Below are positions 8,502 through 17,235 of a stretch of DNA of 64,000 nucleotides, in pieces. The position numbers and the translations under genes are program-made. Below the pieces are notes generated by a model. It saw nothing but the letters and a program-made list of their open reading frames with translations, was not told where the DNA came from and ran no database searches. Within the stretch, counting starts at the first letter, position 1; every line of letters begins with the position of its first letter. Source of the stretch: Anaerolineales bacterium (GTDB lineage: Bacteria > Chloroflexota > Anaerolineae > Anaerolineales > E44-bin32); assembly GCA_029210945.1 (NCBI GenBank), contig JARGGH010000001.1, forward strand, positions 62,001 to 126,000. Reading direction: 5' to 3'.

Positions 8502-10054
8502 CCGGGCGCCGAGTATCTCAGACCAGCGATGTCGTTGTCAGCGATAACGAGATTGACGTAATCGCGTATCGGTAAAACCAGCGCCTGGGTGGTGATGTGC
8601 TCGATGCTTTTCTGGTACAAGCGCTGACGCTGGACAGGGTCGAGGGAAGACTGGGCGGCAAGCCGCAGGCTGTTGTCCAACTCGTTATTCGCATAGCCAC
8701 TCCAGTTGTATAGGCCAGTCGAAGTGAACATCGGGCGCAGAATATCGGGGTCTGTCCCGAAGAAATTGATTCCGATGGCGTGATAGTTACCGGAAGCTTG
8801 TGCCTCCCGTAGAGGGCCAAAGCCTGGCGCGATCTGCAGCGTGACTTCTGCGCCTAACGCTTCCCAGGCGACTTTGACAAGCTGTGCAACGTCCGGATTT
8901 GAGCCCCAACTTGGCGCGATGATGGTAAGCTCCATCGCGGTATTGTCCTTATCACGAAGGACGCCTTCTTGATCGGCGATCCAGCCTGCCTCTCTCATCA
9001 GCTCCTGCGCGCTCGTTAGATCGTAAGCGAGCTGATTGGTGCTCAGCAAGTGCCCAAAGCCTTCGGCAGATAAGGGACCGAGCGCGACGGGCGAGGTGGA
9101 CATAAAGACCGTCTCGACGATCATCTGCCGATCGACGGCGTGGATCAATGCTGTCCGAACCCGAACGTCATCGGTCGGCTCATTCTTTGTGTTGAACAGG
9201 TATTGAAGCGGCTGTCCCGGGATCGGCACAGGATGCATTGAGAATTCTCCGCTGCTCGAAAGCCGCTGCGCATCCATCGGCGGGATCTCGCCGAGAATGT
9301 CTACGTTTCCGCTTTCTAATGCAATTGCGCGCGTGGCGAGATCTTCGAAGAAACGGAACTCAATCTCTCGGTAACCGGCATGTGGCTCGCGGTAGATCTC
9401 CGTAGCCCAATCGTAACCGTCGAAACGCTCCAGAAGAATCCGGTCATTCGGTATGTATTCGACGAAACGATATGGGCCGGTGCCAACCTGGTGAAATTGA
9501 TACTCGGAAGCCCCCCAGCGTTCCAGGGCTTGGGGAGAAGCCATCCCGAGATAAACCTGTGAAAGCGAATCAAGCAGGGGCGCAAATGGTTCCTCTAAGT
9601 TGAAAACAACCACATCAGGGGCGATCACATCGACGGAAGTGATCGGACCGAGTAAGGCCGCAGCCTTCTGTGAATGGTGATCGGCGTTCAGCACGTAATC
9701 GATATTTGCTTTTACCGCAGCGGCGTCGAATGGTGTGGCATCATGAAAGACGACGTCATCCCGCAGTTCAAATGTGTACCGCTTCCCATCTTCAGAAATG
9801 GACCAGGCTGTCGCCAACCCCGGGACGAACTCACCGGTTACCGGATCGAGAAAAATGAGCGTGTCATAAACCGAGCGGAGCGGGATGCCCAGTTCGGCGG
9901 AGGCGTTGATGTGTGGGTCAATTCCGGAGGGCGAGAGGGTAAGCCCGTAGATAAGTTTCCGATGGGGATCCGCTTGCGCCGCACAGCCGCCGAGAAGAAG
10001 TGCGGCCAGGATTAACAGGATAGGGGGCTTGAATGTGCAGCCTGCCTTGTTCAT
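8462..10054 (-). CDS. ABC transporter substrate-binding lipoprotein, SBP_bac_5 family
   Basis: Solute-binding lipoprotein of 530 residues for the Opp-like importer. The signal peptide ends in a lipobox at Cys24 (LLLGGCAAQ). The mature part shows the SBP_bac_5 pattern: YGLTLSPSGIDPHINAS, YDTLIFLDPVTGEFVPGLATAWSISEDG, TFELRDDVVFHDATPFDAAAVKANIDY, and later VGTGPYRFVEY. This family binds oligopeptides, dipeptides, nickel or, in many Chloroflexota and Thermotogota, oligosaccharides. The gene starts within an ATGA overlap with the ROK kinase and runs 40 nt into the following permease. The association with a sugar kinase favours a sugar or amino-sugar-containing ligand, but that is inference. Confidence 0.88.
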   Translation of the reverse strand: MNKAGCTFKPPILLILAALLLGGCAAQADPHRKLIYGLTLSPSGIDPHINASAELGIPLRSVYDTLIFLDPVTGEFVPGLATAWSISEDGKRYTFELRDDVVFHDATPFDAAAVKANIDYVLNADHHSQKAAALLGPITSVDVIAPDVVVFNLEEPFAPLLDSLSQVYLGMASPQALERWGASEYQFHQVGTGPYRFVEYIPNDRILLERFDGYDWATEIYREPHAGYREIEFRFFEDLATRAIALESGNVDILGEIPPMDAQRLSSSGEFSMHPVPIPGQPLQYLFNTKNEPTDDVRVRTALIHAVDRQMIVETVFMSTSPVALGPLSAEGFGHLLSTNQLAYDLTSAQELMREAGWIADQEGVLRDKDNTAMELTIIAPSWGSNPDVAQLVKVAWEALGAEVTLQIAPGFGPLREAQASGNYHAIGINFFGTDPDILRPMFTSTGLYNWSGYANNELDNSLRLAAQSSLDPVQRQRLYQKSIEHITTQALVLPIRDYVNLVIADNDIAGLRYSAPGWFPLLIELKPTS

Positions 10055-10998
10055 GCCTGGTTCGCCAGCACGATTGCGCCTACCAGGCCGGCGTCATCTC
10101 CAAGAGCAGCCGGAAGGATGCGAACATCCTCGCCGTATGCCGGATCCATGAGATGATCGGCGAATGAAGTCCTGACCGGCTCGAAGAGCAAATCACTGAG
10201 CTGTGAGACCCCTCCGCCGAGGACAAACACCTGTGGGTTGAAGATGTGCGCGAGGTCTGCGAGCAGGTGGCCGATCAACGTCCCGGCCTCAGTGACAAGC
10301 TCAATCGCGAAGGCGTCGCCTGACTGGGCCGCTGCACCGACGGCTGCAGCGCTCACCTCGCCAGAGGATTCATATATTTCCCGCAGCGAAGTTTCTGCGC
10401 CGGCGCCGATCCTCTCGACAGCGGTGCGCGCGATCGCTGTACCAGAGGCGAGTGCCTCGATGTGACCGTGTACCCCGCACCCGCAAATCGCTCCCCCGGG
10501 TCTCATCGTGATGTGCCCCAGTTCGGCGGCCAGCCCCCGCGCTCCAAGCAGCAGTTGATTGTTCGCGATCACGCCGCCTCCGATGCCCGTGCTAATCGTG
10601 AGGTAGATAACGTGTGCGTTCCCTTTTCCAGCCCCGAACTTCCATTCACCGAGTGCCGCTACGTTGGCATCATTGCCCAGATAAACCGGGCAATCTAAAC
10701 GCTGCTCGAGCTTGTCTCTCAGCGGGATGTTTGACCAGCCCATTAAATTTGGCGCCTTGAAGATTATGCCCGTGCTCGGATCGAGAGGGCCGGGAGAGCC
10801 AATCCCGACGCGTATCCCCTCGCGATCAGCGGGCATGACTTGTTCGATGGCGCTTACAAGTCTCTCGATGACATGTTCAGGACCCGCCTGCGACTCGGTA
10901 GGTATCTTGACCTGTTTTTCTGGAGGCGGCTCGGGGTTTGGAAAATAAGCCGCACGAATATTTGTGCCGCCAAAATCAACTGCGATGCTGTGTGTCAT
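10051..10998 (-). CDS. ROK family sugar kinase
   Basis: Cytoplasmic ATP-dependent kinase of 315 residues, probably for glucose, N-acetylglucosamine or a related hexose. The phosphate loop DFGGTNIRAA is at residues 8-17, and the catalytic Asp110 is in LGNDANVAALGE. The zinc site is unusual: His162 is in AELGH, Cys172 and Cys174 are in the CGCG motif, but the third cysteine of the CxCGxxGC signature is a histidine (His179). No helix-turn-helix precedes the kinase domain, so it is an enzyme and not a NagC-type repressor. It is the first gene of an operon with an Opp-like importer, to which it is joined by an ATGA overlap. The start lies 6 nt after a -10 element with no ribosome-binding site. Confidence 0.9.
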   Translation of the reverse strand: MTHSIAVDFGGTNIRAAYFPNPEPPPEKQVKIPTESQAGPEHVIERLVSAIEQVMPADREGIRVGIGSPGPLDPSTGIIFKAPNLMGWSNIPLRDKLEQRLDCPVYLGNDANVAALGEWKFGAGKGNAHVIYLTISTGIGGGVIANNQLLLGARGLAAELGHITMRPGGAICGCGVHGHIEALASGTAIARTAVERIGAGAETSLREIYESSGEVSAAAVGAAAQSGDAFAIELVTEAGTLIGHLLADLAHIFNPQVFVLGGGVSQLSDLLFEPVRTSFADHLMDPAYGEDVRILPAALGDDAGLVGAIVLANQA

Positions 10999-11004
10999 GG
11001 GGCG

Positions 11005-11013
11005 AGTATATCA
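11005..11013 (-). promoter_or_regulatory. Extended -10 promoter of the ROK/Opp operon (leaderless)
   Basis: TGATATACT on the minus strand ends at 11005, 6 nt before the ATG at 10998. No good -35 hexamer is seen, as expected for an extended -10 promoter. A leaderless transcript is likely. Confidence 0.55.
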
Positions 11014-11084
11014 TAGAGAACCGCCGGGATTTTATGCATAAACTCAATTGGAGATACGCCGGTTTTCTGCTGATTGCTTCGGGC

Positions 11085-11113
11085 TTGTCGATTTGAATTG
11101 GCTCACTTAGAAT
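11085..11113 (+). promoter_or_regulatory. Promoter of mutS (leaderless)
   Basis: TTGTCG at 11085-11090, a 17-nt spacer and TAGAAT at 11108-11113. The ATG at 11122 begins only 8 nt later and has no Shine-Dalgarno site. Confidence 0.6.
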
Positions 11114-11121
11114 GCCTGTGC

Positions 11122-13719
11122 ATGAGCGGGAAACTAACACCTATTCGCAAGCAATATCTCGAAATAAAGAGTGATTACCCGGACGCCATCCTCTTCTTCC
11201 GGCTGGGCGATTTCTATGAGACCTTTGACGAGGATGCCAAGACGGCTGCGGAAGTGCTCGACATCGTCTTGACCTCCCGCAACGTCGCCAAGGGCGATCG
11301 CGTACCGATGGCAGGTATCCCGCATCACGCCGCGGACGGCTATATCGCTAAGTTGGTTGAGCGTGGTTTTCACGTGGCGATCTGCGAGCAAATCGGGGAT
11401 GGGCCTGTGAAGGGCCTATTTCCACGAGAGGTTGTTAGGGTCATCACACCGGGCACCGTGCTCGAACCAGCGCTGCTCAAAGGCGATCACAGTAACTACC
11501 TGCTGGCGGTCATTCAGGATGGACCGAAATTGGGTCTGGCATACGCGGATATCAGCACCGGTGAGTTCTCGGCGGGACAATTTGAAGATCATGACATCGA
11601 ATCCCTTCTTGAGAGCGAACTGGTCAGGCTTGCTCCTGCCGAAGTTCTGGTCCCCGATGATTACTCGGTTGAATCAATCTGGGCTGGCAACACCAGCACG
11701 ACGGAATCGTGGCGTTTTGAGGAAGTGCGCGCCGCAGAAAAATTAAAGGAGCACTTCGGCGCCGCAACTCTCGATGGATTTGGATTAGGGGGCTTTTCTC
11801 TGGCAGTTCGAGCCGCCGGCGCGCTGATTGATTATCTGGCGCGCTCGCAGCAGTCCGCCCTACACCTGCTCACGACGCTTTCAAGGTATTCGCTCGATGA
11901 TTTCATGGTGCTGGATGCTGAAACACGGCGAAATCTCGAACTGACAGCGACGTTGCGTGGGGACACCCGCCGGGGATCGCTGTTCGATGTGCTGGACGAG
12001 ACGGTCACCCCAATGGGGCGCAGGCTGCTGCAGCAATGGCTCAATGAACCGTTGCTTGCCATTGACCAGATCGAAGAACGCCTGGATCAGGTAACCCTGT
12101 TCTTTGATGGAGGCCTCTGGCGGGCCGAGATCCGCGCGGAATTAAAGGGCTTTCATGATCTCGAGCGATTGGCGAATCGCATCGCTGCAGGGGTTGCCAG
12201 ACCCAGGGACCTAACTGTCTTGCGCGAGAACCTCGCGCGCCTCCCCGATTTGAGATCGAAGATCGAGGCACAGGCCGGAGTCAGGGTATTCGAGCAACAC
12301 GTGGATGACCTGGATCCATGCCAGGCAGTTTTTGATCTCCTGACCCGGGCGATTGAGGATGATCCTCCGGCAACGCTGGGGAACATCGGTGTCATCAAGC
12401 CTGGATTTTCTGAAGAGCTCGACGAAGTCATCGAATCTTCCGAGCATGCCCGCAAGTGGATCGCGGATCTCGAAAAAGTCGAGCGTGAGCGGACAGGGAT
12501 AAAGAGCCTTAAAGTAGGCTTTAACAAGGTATTTGGCTATTACATCGAGGTTACCAAAGCAAACACCGGGAGCGTCCCTGAGGAATACATCCGTAAGCAG
12601 ACGCTTGTCAACGCCGAGCGCTATATTACACCGGAAATGAAGGATTATGAGGCGAAAGTTCTCTCGGCGGAAGACGCGATCCGGGCGATTGAGACGCGTC
12701 TCTTCCATGAGATCTGCCGCACGGTTTCAGAAGACACGCAGCGTCTCATCGCTGCGGCCCGTGCGATGGCGCGTTTTGACGCCGTCGCCGCGCTCGCTGA
12801 GGTGGCAGCAAATAAAAACTACGTGCGCCCCGAGCTGTTCCCGAATCAATGCCTTGAAATCGAGGATGGGCGTCATCCTGTCGTCGAGGAGCAGCTTGTG
12901 GGGCGGCGGTTTATTCCGAATGATATCCTGCTTGAGGAAGGCGAGCGCATCCGCATCATTACCGGGCCGAATATGAGTGGTAAGTCGACCTATCTTCGCC
13001 AGGTAGCGTTAATCGTTTTGATGGCTCAAATGGGAAGCTTTGTCCCTGCGGCTGCAGCCAGGATCGGGTTGGTTGACCGGATATTCACACGCATCGGCGC
13101 TCAGGATGAAATCTTCGCTGGTCAATCGACATTTATGGTTGAGATGGTCGAAACTGCCAACATCCTGCACAATGCAACCCCGCGCAGCCTGCTGATTCTG
13201 GATGAAATCGGGCGGGGTACGAGCACGTACGATGGGGTCTCGATCGCCTGGGCAGTCGTTGAGTACGTTCACAACCATCCCCGGCTGCGGTCGAGGACGT
13301 TGTTCGCCACGCACTACCACGAGTTGACCAGTCTGTCGGCGATGCTGCCCGGGGTGCGGAACTACAATGTCGCTGTATCAGAAGAGGGCGGGGAGGTCGT
13401 CTTTTTGCACAAAATCACGCGCGGCGGGGCGGATAAGTCATACGGGATCCACGTCGCCGAATTGGCAGGGCTGCCGCGCCCGGTCATCAACCGGGCACAG
13501 GAGATCCTGGCTCAATTCGAAATGGAAACGGGCGGCCCGACGATCACACGCGCCGGCGATGCTGAACAGCTGAGGCTTTTCCCCGAGCAAGGACCTCTCA
13601 TGGATGAATTGAAAAAGCTTGACCTCGACGTGCTCTCGCCTCTTGAGGCGCTTAACCGGCTTTACGAGTGGAAGCAGCGTTTCTACCCCGATGGGACCGC
13701 CGGTGAAGATGGCGGCTGA
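11122..13719 (+). CDS. mutS: DNA mismatch repair protein MutS
   Basis: Mismatch-recognition ATPase of 865 residues, the usual MutS1 length. The mismatch-wedge Phe31-x-Glu33 sits in LGDFYETF. The lever and clamp region follows, then the Walker A GPNMSGKSTYLRQ, the Walker B LLILDEIGRGTSTYDG, and the signature TLFATHYHELT. The C-terminus carries a short tail ending in a region of the dimer/tetramer type. An upstream in-frame ATG at 11074 would add 16 residues that do not resemble MutS and would lie across the promoter, so 11122 is preferred. No mutL is adjacent. The downstream neighbour is convergent, 15 nt away. Confidence 0.97.
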   Translation: MSGKLTPIRKQYLEIKSDYPDAILFFRLGDFYETFDEDAKTAAEVLDIVLTSRNVAKGDRVPMAGIPHHAADGYIAKLVERGFHVAICEQIGDGPVKGLFPREVVRVITPGTVLEPALLKGDHSNYLLAVIQDGPKLGLAYADISTGEFSAGQFEDHDIESLLESELVRLAPAEVLVPDDYSVESIWAGNTSTTESWRFEEVRAAEKLKEHFGAATLDGFGLGGFSLAVRAAGALIDYLARSQQSALHLLTTLSRYSLDDFMVLDAETRRNLELTATLRGDTRRGSLFDVLDETVTPMGRRLLQQWLNEPLLAIDQIEERLDQVTLFFDGGLWRAEIRAELKGFHDLERLANRIAAGVARPRDLTVLRENLARLPDLRSKIEAQAGVRVFEQHVDDLDPCQAVFDLLTRAIEDDPPATLGNIGVIKPGFSEELDEVIESSEHARKWIADLEKVERERTGIKSLKVGFNKVFGYYIEVTKANTGSVPEEYIRKQTLVNAERYITPEMKDYEAKVLSAEDAIRAIETRLFHEICRTVSEDTQRLIAAARAMARFDAVAALAEVAANKNYVRPELFPNQCLEIEDGRHPVVEEQLVGRRFIPNDILLEEGERIRIITGPNMSGKSTYLRQVALIVLMAQMGSFVPAAAARIGLVDRIFTRIGAQDEIFAGQSTFMVEMVETANILHNATPRSLLILDEIGRGTSTYDGVSIAWAVVEYVHNHPRLRSRTLFATHYHELTSLSAMLPGVRNYNVAVSEEGGEVVFLHKITRGGADKSYGIHVAELAGLPRPVINRAQEILAQFEMETGGPTITRAGDAEQLRLFPEQGPLMDELKKLDLDVLSPLEALNRLYEWKQRFYPDGTAGEDGG

Positions 13720-13734
13720 GCCCCGGGGCCAAGT

Positions 13735-15720
13735 CTATCTGGCTCGATCCCTCACGTAATCAGGATATTCGACCGTCAGCGCTTCGGCATCTCCAACGTC
13801 GAGCGTTTCCAATATTTTTGAGATCAGTTCTGCTTTGCGCTCGGCGTCTTTGCGCGACCATGTGCGGCTCTTGATCTCCAGGAAAAACCCCTCGATATAG
13901 GGTTTTTGGATCTCGTCGATGTTGATGAAGAACTCGAGGCTTTCGTAGCGCACAAGCCATCGCAGACGGTCTTTATGGATCGATATTTCCGATGAAGGTT
14001 TAAAATATTCTCTGTAGAAGCGCGGGGTGTATCTGGCCGGTGCAATGAAGCGTGAGCGTGAGAGCAGGACCGAATTTGGATACTCACGTTCGGCGGCGGG
14101 ACCCGTCAAGGTCAATCGCGCCCGGACGTTGAACACCTCGTCGTTTGCGTCAACGAATTCATCTTCCCGGTAGCGCAGGCGGGCTTTTTCCGGGTCAGGG
14201 AATGAAAAATAGGTGTCGTATTCGTGGTAGTGGGCGGTGCGAACCACCTCGAAAACACCCTCATCAAGCTTGGCCTTAACACCGGCGGGATCGGGCAAAC
14301 GGACTTTGATTTGCACTTCGTAGCTCTGTTCTTGTTCTGCGCCGCCAATTGCGATGAGCTTGGACAGCACGGACCCCTCACGTTCGAGCAGGAAAGCATC
14401 AATCTCCCGGGCATACTGCTCTGCCTGCTCGTAGAGCACGTCCTCCTGCAGCGTGAGCAGGCTGCGATCGCGCATCAACCATTGTCCATTAACTATCACA
14501 TCGGTCACATCCGTCGCTTTGGTGGCATAGACGATGCGTGAGTAGATCGCATTGGGGTCGTGATCGAAATGGGGCAGGTTGTGGGTGGTATGCAGATCGA
14601 CAACGATCAAGTCAGCACGTTTACCCGCCTCCAGCGATCCGGTGAGATCGTCGATGTGCAGCGCACGGGCGCCCATGATCGTGGCCATCTCAAAAGTCTT
14701 GCGGGCAGGCAGTGCAGTCGGATCGTTCGTCACAGCCTTGGCGATGAACGAAGCGAGGCGCATTTCATCGAACATATCGAGATCGTTGTTTGAGGCCGGA
14801 CCATCGGTCCCGATGCCGACGTTCAGTCCGATATCCAACATGTCTGAGATAGGCGCGAAGCCCGAGGCGAGCTTGAGATTGCTGGAAGGGTTGTGGGCAA
14901 CGCCGGCTTCAGCGTGCTCGAGGGTGTGCATTTCGCCTTCGTCGATATGCACGCAATGTGCGGCGATGATCTTCGCGTCGAGGACGCCCAGCTTTTTCAC
15001 CCAGGGCACGACCGGCATGCCATAATTCTCGCGCCACTCTTCGACTTCGTTCTGGGTCTCGGCGATGTGGATGTGCAGCGGGATGTCGTGCTTGATCGCC
15101 AGTTCCGCACAGGCGGCGAGAATCTCCTGCGTCGCGGTGTAGGCAGCATGCGGCGCGACGGACGGGATGATCAGATCGTGCCCTTTCCATTTTTTAATGA
15201 AGTTCGCAGCGGAGGCCAGAGAGTCCTCGAATGAATCGGCATCGGGAGCAGGGAATTTCAGCACGGTCTGCCCGCACACCGCGCGCATCCCGGCGAGGGC
15301 GGTCGCTTCGGCGACGGTATCCTCAAAATAGTACATGTCGGCAAAGCTGGTGATACCGCTCCGGATCATTTCAGCACAGGAAAGCATCGTGCCCAATCGG
15401 CAGAATTCGGGTGAAACAAATTTCCGCTCAACAGGCATCATGTAGCCGAGCAGCCAGACATCCAGGCGCATGTCATCGGCCAAGCCGCGCAGCAGGCTCA
15501 TCGGGACATGCGTGTGCGCATTGACCAGCCCGGGCATGATCGTCAGGTTGCCAAAGTCGACAACGTTCTCAGTGCTGTAAACACTTAGAATCTTCTCCCG
15601 CTCATCGACTGCGGCAATGCTGTCCGCTTTGATCGCCAACGCGCCATCGTGCACGACCCGGTAGGTCGGGTCCATGGTGACGATGCTGCTGGCAATGAGG
15701 ATCTGGTCAACTTTGGTCAT
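13735..15720 (-). CDS. Amidohydrolase (SAH/MTA or guanine-type deaminase) fused to a CYTH-like domain
   Basis: Two-domain protein of 661 residues. Residues 1 to about 430 are a complete metal-dependent amidohydrolase of the MtaD/ATZ-TRZ type: His69 and His71 in VNAHTHVPM, the metal ligands in HIAETQNEVEEW and IIAAHCVHIDEGE, and the acid in GIGTDGPASNNDLDM. These enzymes usually deaminate S-adenosylhomocysteine, methylthioadenosine or adenosine. From about 440 to 650 a different domain follows that reads like a CYTH / triphosphate-tunnel fold: YEVQIKVRLPD near its start, then LRYRED, ARLTLTGP, RLRWLVRYE and EGFFLEIKSRTW. The start at 15720 is supported by AAAGGA 6 nt upstream; a TTG at 15741 is less likely. 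It is divergent from a nucleoside phosphorylase, in keeping with nucleoside salvage. The fusion is unusual. Confidence 0.85.
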   Translation of the reverse strand: MTKVDQILIASSIVTMDPTYRVVHDGALAIKADSIAAVDEREKILSVYSTENVVDFGNLTIMPGLVNAHTHVPMSLLRGLADDMRLDVWLLGYMMPVERKFVSPEFCRLGTMLSCAEMIRSGITSFADMYYFEDTVAEATALAGMRAVCGQTVLKFPAPDADSFEDSLASAANFIKKWKGHDLIIPSVAPHAAYTATQEILAACAELAIKHDIPLHIHIAETQNEVEEWRENYGMPVVPWVKKLGVLDAKIIAAHCVHIDEGEMHTLEHAEAGVAHNPSSNLKLASGFAPISDMLDIGLNVGIGTDGPASNNDLDMFDEMRLASFIAKAVTNDPTALPARKTFEMATIMGARALHIDDLTGSLEAGKRADLIVVDLHTTHNLPHFDHDPNAIYSRIVYATKATDVTDVIVNGQWLMRDRSLLTLQEDVLYEQAEQYAREIDAFLLEREGSVLSKLIAIGGAEQEQSYEVQIKVRLPDPAGVKAKLDEGVFEVVRTAHYHEYDTYFSFPDPEKARLRYREDEFVDANDEVFNVRARLTLTGPAAEREYPNSVLLSRSRFIAPARYTPRFYREYFKPSSEISIHKDRLRWLVRYESLEFFINIDEIQKPYIEGFFLEIKSRTWSRKDAERKAELISKILETLDVGDAEALTVEYPDYVRDRAR

Positions 15721-15799
15721 TGCGATCCTTTCAGACGGCAAGAAGGTTGGGGAATTATAGCAGGCAATTGTTGCGTATACACTGGGGATCGTCCGGCGT

Positions 15800-15805
15800 T
15801 ATAAT
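15800..15805 (+). promoter_or_regulatory. -10 element of the nucleoside phosphorylase gene
   Basis: A perfect TATAAT hexamer lies 17 nt before the start codon at 15823. The -35 is unclear; TTGCGT at 15771 is too far at 23 nt. The site AGAGGAGGG follows at once and serves as ribosome-binding site. Confidence 0.5.
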
Positions 15806-15822
15806 TTTAAGAGGAGGGTATT

Positions 15823-17133
15823 ATGCGCGCAGTAGATATCATTACCAAGAAACGCGACGGTGGATCGCTCACTACAGATGAGATTCACTTCTTCATCGAA
15901 GGCTTTACGCGAGGTGATATTCCCGATTATCAAGTTGCAGCCTGGTCGATGGCGGTCCTGCTGCAGGGCATGGATGCGCGCGAGACGTCGGATCTCACCA
16001 TGGCGCTGGCGCAATCCGGAGACCAGTTGGATCTCTCCGATGTCGTCGATGTCGCCCTCGACAAGCATTCGACCGGTGGGGTGGGCGATAAGACAACGCT
16101 GGTTGTTGCGCCGATTGTCTCAGCATGCGGCGTGCCGGTCGGCAAAATGTCGGGCGGCGGGCTTGGCTTCACTGGTGGGACGCTGGATAAGATGGAGTCG
16201 ATCCCGGGCTATGATATCAACCTGGACACACGCGGGTTCAAGCGCCAGTTGGCCGAGATCGGGATTGTGCTCTCCGGGCCAACGGCTGTCCTGGCTCCCG
16301 CCGACGGGAAGTTGTACGCGCTTCGTGATGTGACCGGGACCGTCCCCTCGATCCCGTTAATCGCCTCTTCTGTGATGAGCAAAAAGATCGCCGGTGGAGC
16401 CGACGCGATCGTGCTGGATGTAAAGGTAGGTCTGGGGGCGTTTATGCAGGACCTCGACGATGGAGAAGAACTGGCGCGCCTGATGGTCGAAATCGGCGTC
16501 CACGCTGAACGGCAGGTAATCGCGCTGCTTTCAGATATGAATCAACCTCTGGGCGTCGCTGTAGGGAACGCATTGGAGGTTAAAGAAGCGGTAAACACAT
16601 TGCATGGTGGTGGTCCGGGCGATTTTCGTGAACACAGCCTGGTCTTTGCGAGCAATATGCTTTTGTTATCCGGGAGATTCGAGGACTTTCCGCAGGCGCG
16701 CGCGGCTGCCGAGGGCGCCCTGGAAGACGGATCGGCATTAAAAAAATTCATACAGCTCGTTGACGCTCAGGGGGGAGATGTGAGTGTGCTGGAAGATCTA
16801 TCGAAACTTCCGTCTGCACCTGTGAAGGTTGAACTGACGGCGGGGACAAGCGGATACATCCATCAAATTCACGCGAGAGAAGTGGGTCTAACCGCGATGG
16901 AACTGGGTGCCGGGAGAGCGAAAAAAGGAGACGCGATCGATCACGCCGTTGGGATCGAGGTCCTCCACAATGTCGGCGACGAGGTAGAAGCTGGAGATGC
17001 AATAGCAGTCATCCACGCACGCTCGGAGGAGCAAGCGCAGCAAGCCGTTAGACGGTTAGAGGCGGCCCACGGCATCAAGAACGAATCGATTGAACCGCTT
17101 GCGCTATTCTACGGAACGATCGGACGCGATTGA
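15823..17133 (+). CDS. pdp: Pyrimidine-nucleoside (thymidine) phosphorylase
   Basis: Cleaves pyrimidine nucleosides with phosphate to base and (deoxy)ribose-1-phosphate. At 436 residues it matches the thymidine/pyrimidine phosphorylase family. The family signature is intact: ALDKHSTGGVGDKTTLVVAP at about residues 77-96, then GKMSGGGLGFTGGTLDKMES, and the phosphate/substrate region VTGTVPSIPLIASSVMSKK. The C-terminal PYNP domain includes HAREVGLTAMELGAGRA and HAVGIEVLHNVGDEVEAGD. The ribosome-binding site GAGGAGGG is strong. The nucleoside-deaminase-like fusion on the other strand suggests a local salvage pair. Whether it prefers thymidine or uridine cannot be told by eye, so the gene symbol is tentative. 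Confidence 0.93.
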   Translation: MRAVDIITKKRDGGSLTTDEIHFFIEGFTRGDIPDYQVAAWSMAVLLQGMDARETSDLTMALAQSGDQLDLSDVVDVALDKHSTGGVGDKTTLVVAPIVSACGVPVGKMSGGGLGFTGGTLDKMESIPGYDINLDTRGFKRQLAEIGIVLSGPTAVLAPADGKLYALRDVTGTVPSIPLIASSVMSKKIAGGADAIVLDVKVGLGAFMQDLDDGEELARLMVEIGVHAERQVIALLSDMNQPLGVAVGNALEVKEAVNTLHGGGPGDFREHSLVFASNMLLLSGRFEDFPQARAAAEGALEDGSALKKFIQLVDAQGGDVSVLEDLSKLPSAPVKVELTAGTSGYIHQIHAREVGLTAMELGAGRAKKGDAIDHAVGIEVLHNVGDEVEAGDAIAVIHARSEEQAQQAVRRLEAAHGIKNESIEPLALFYGTIGRD

Positions 17134-17235
17134 GGAATACGTGCACGTTTTTCCGTAATAGCAATCTGGAGGCTTTCGTAGAATCAGGCAGGATCACGAA
17201 CCACACCAGAGCCCGCTCGCCCGGGCACATCTTCA

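Noticed and set aside
11074..11121. Upstream ATG for mutS
   Set aside because: The 16 added residues do not fit MutS and would place the start inside the promoter.
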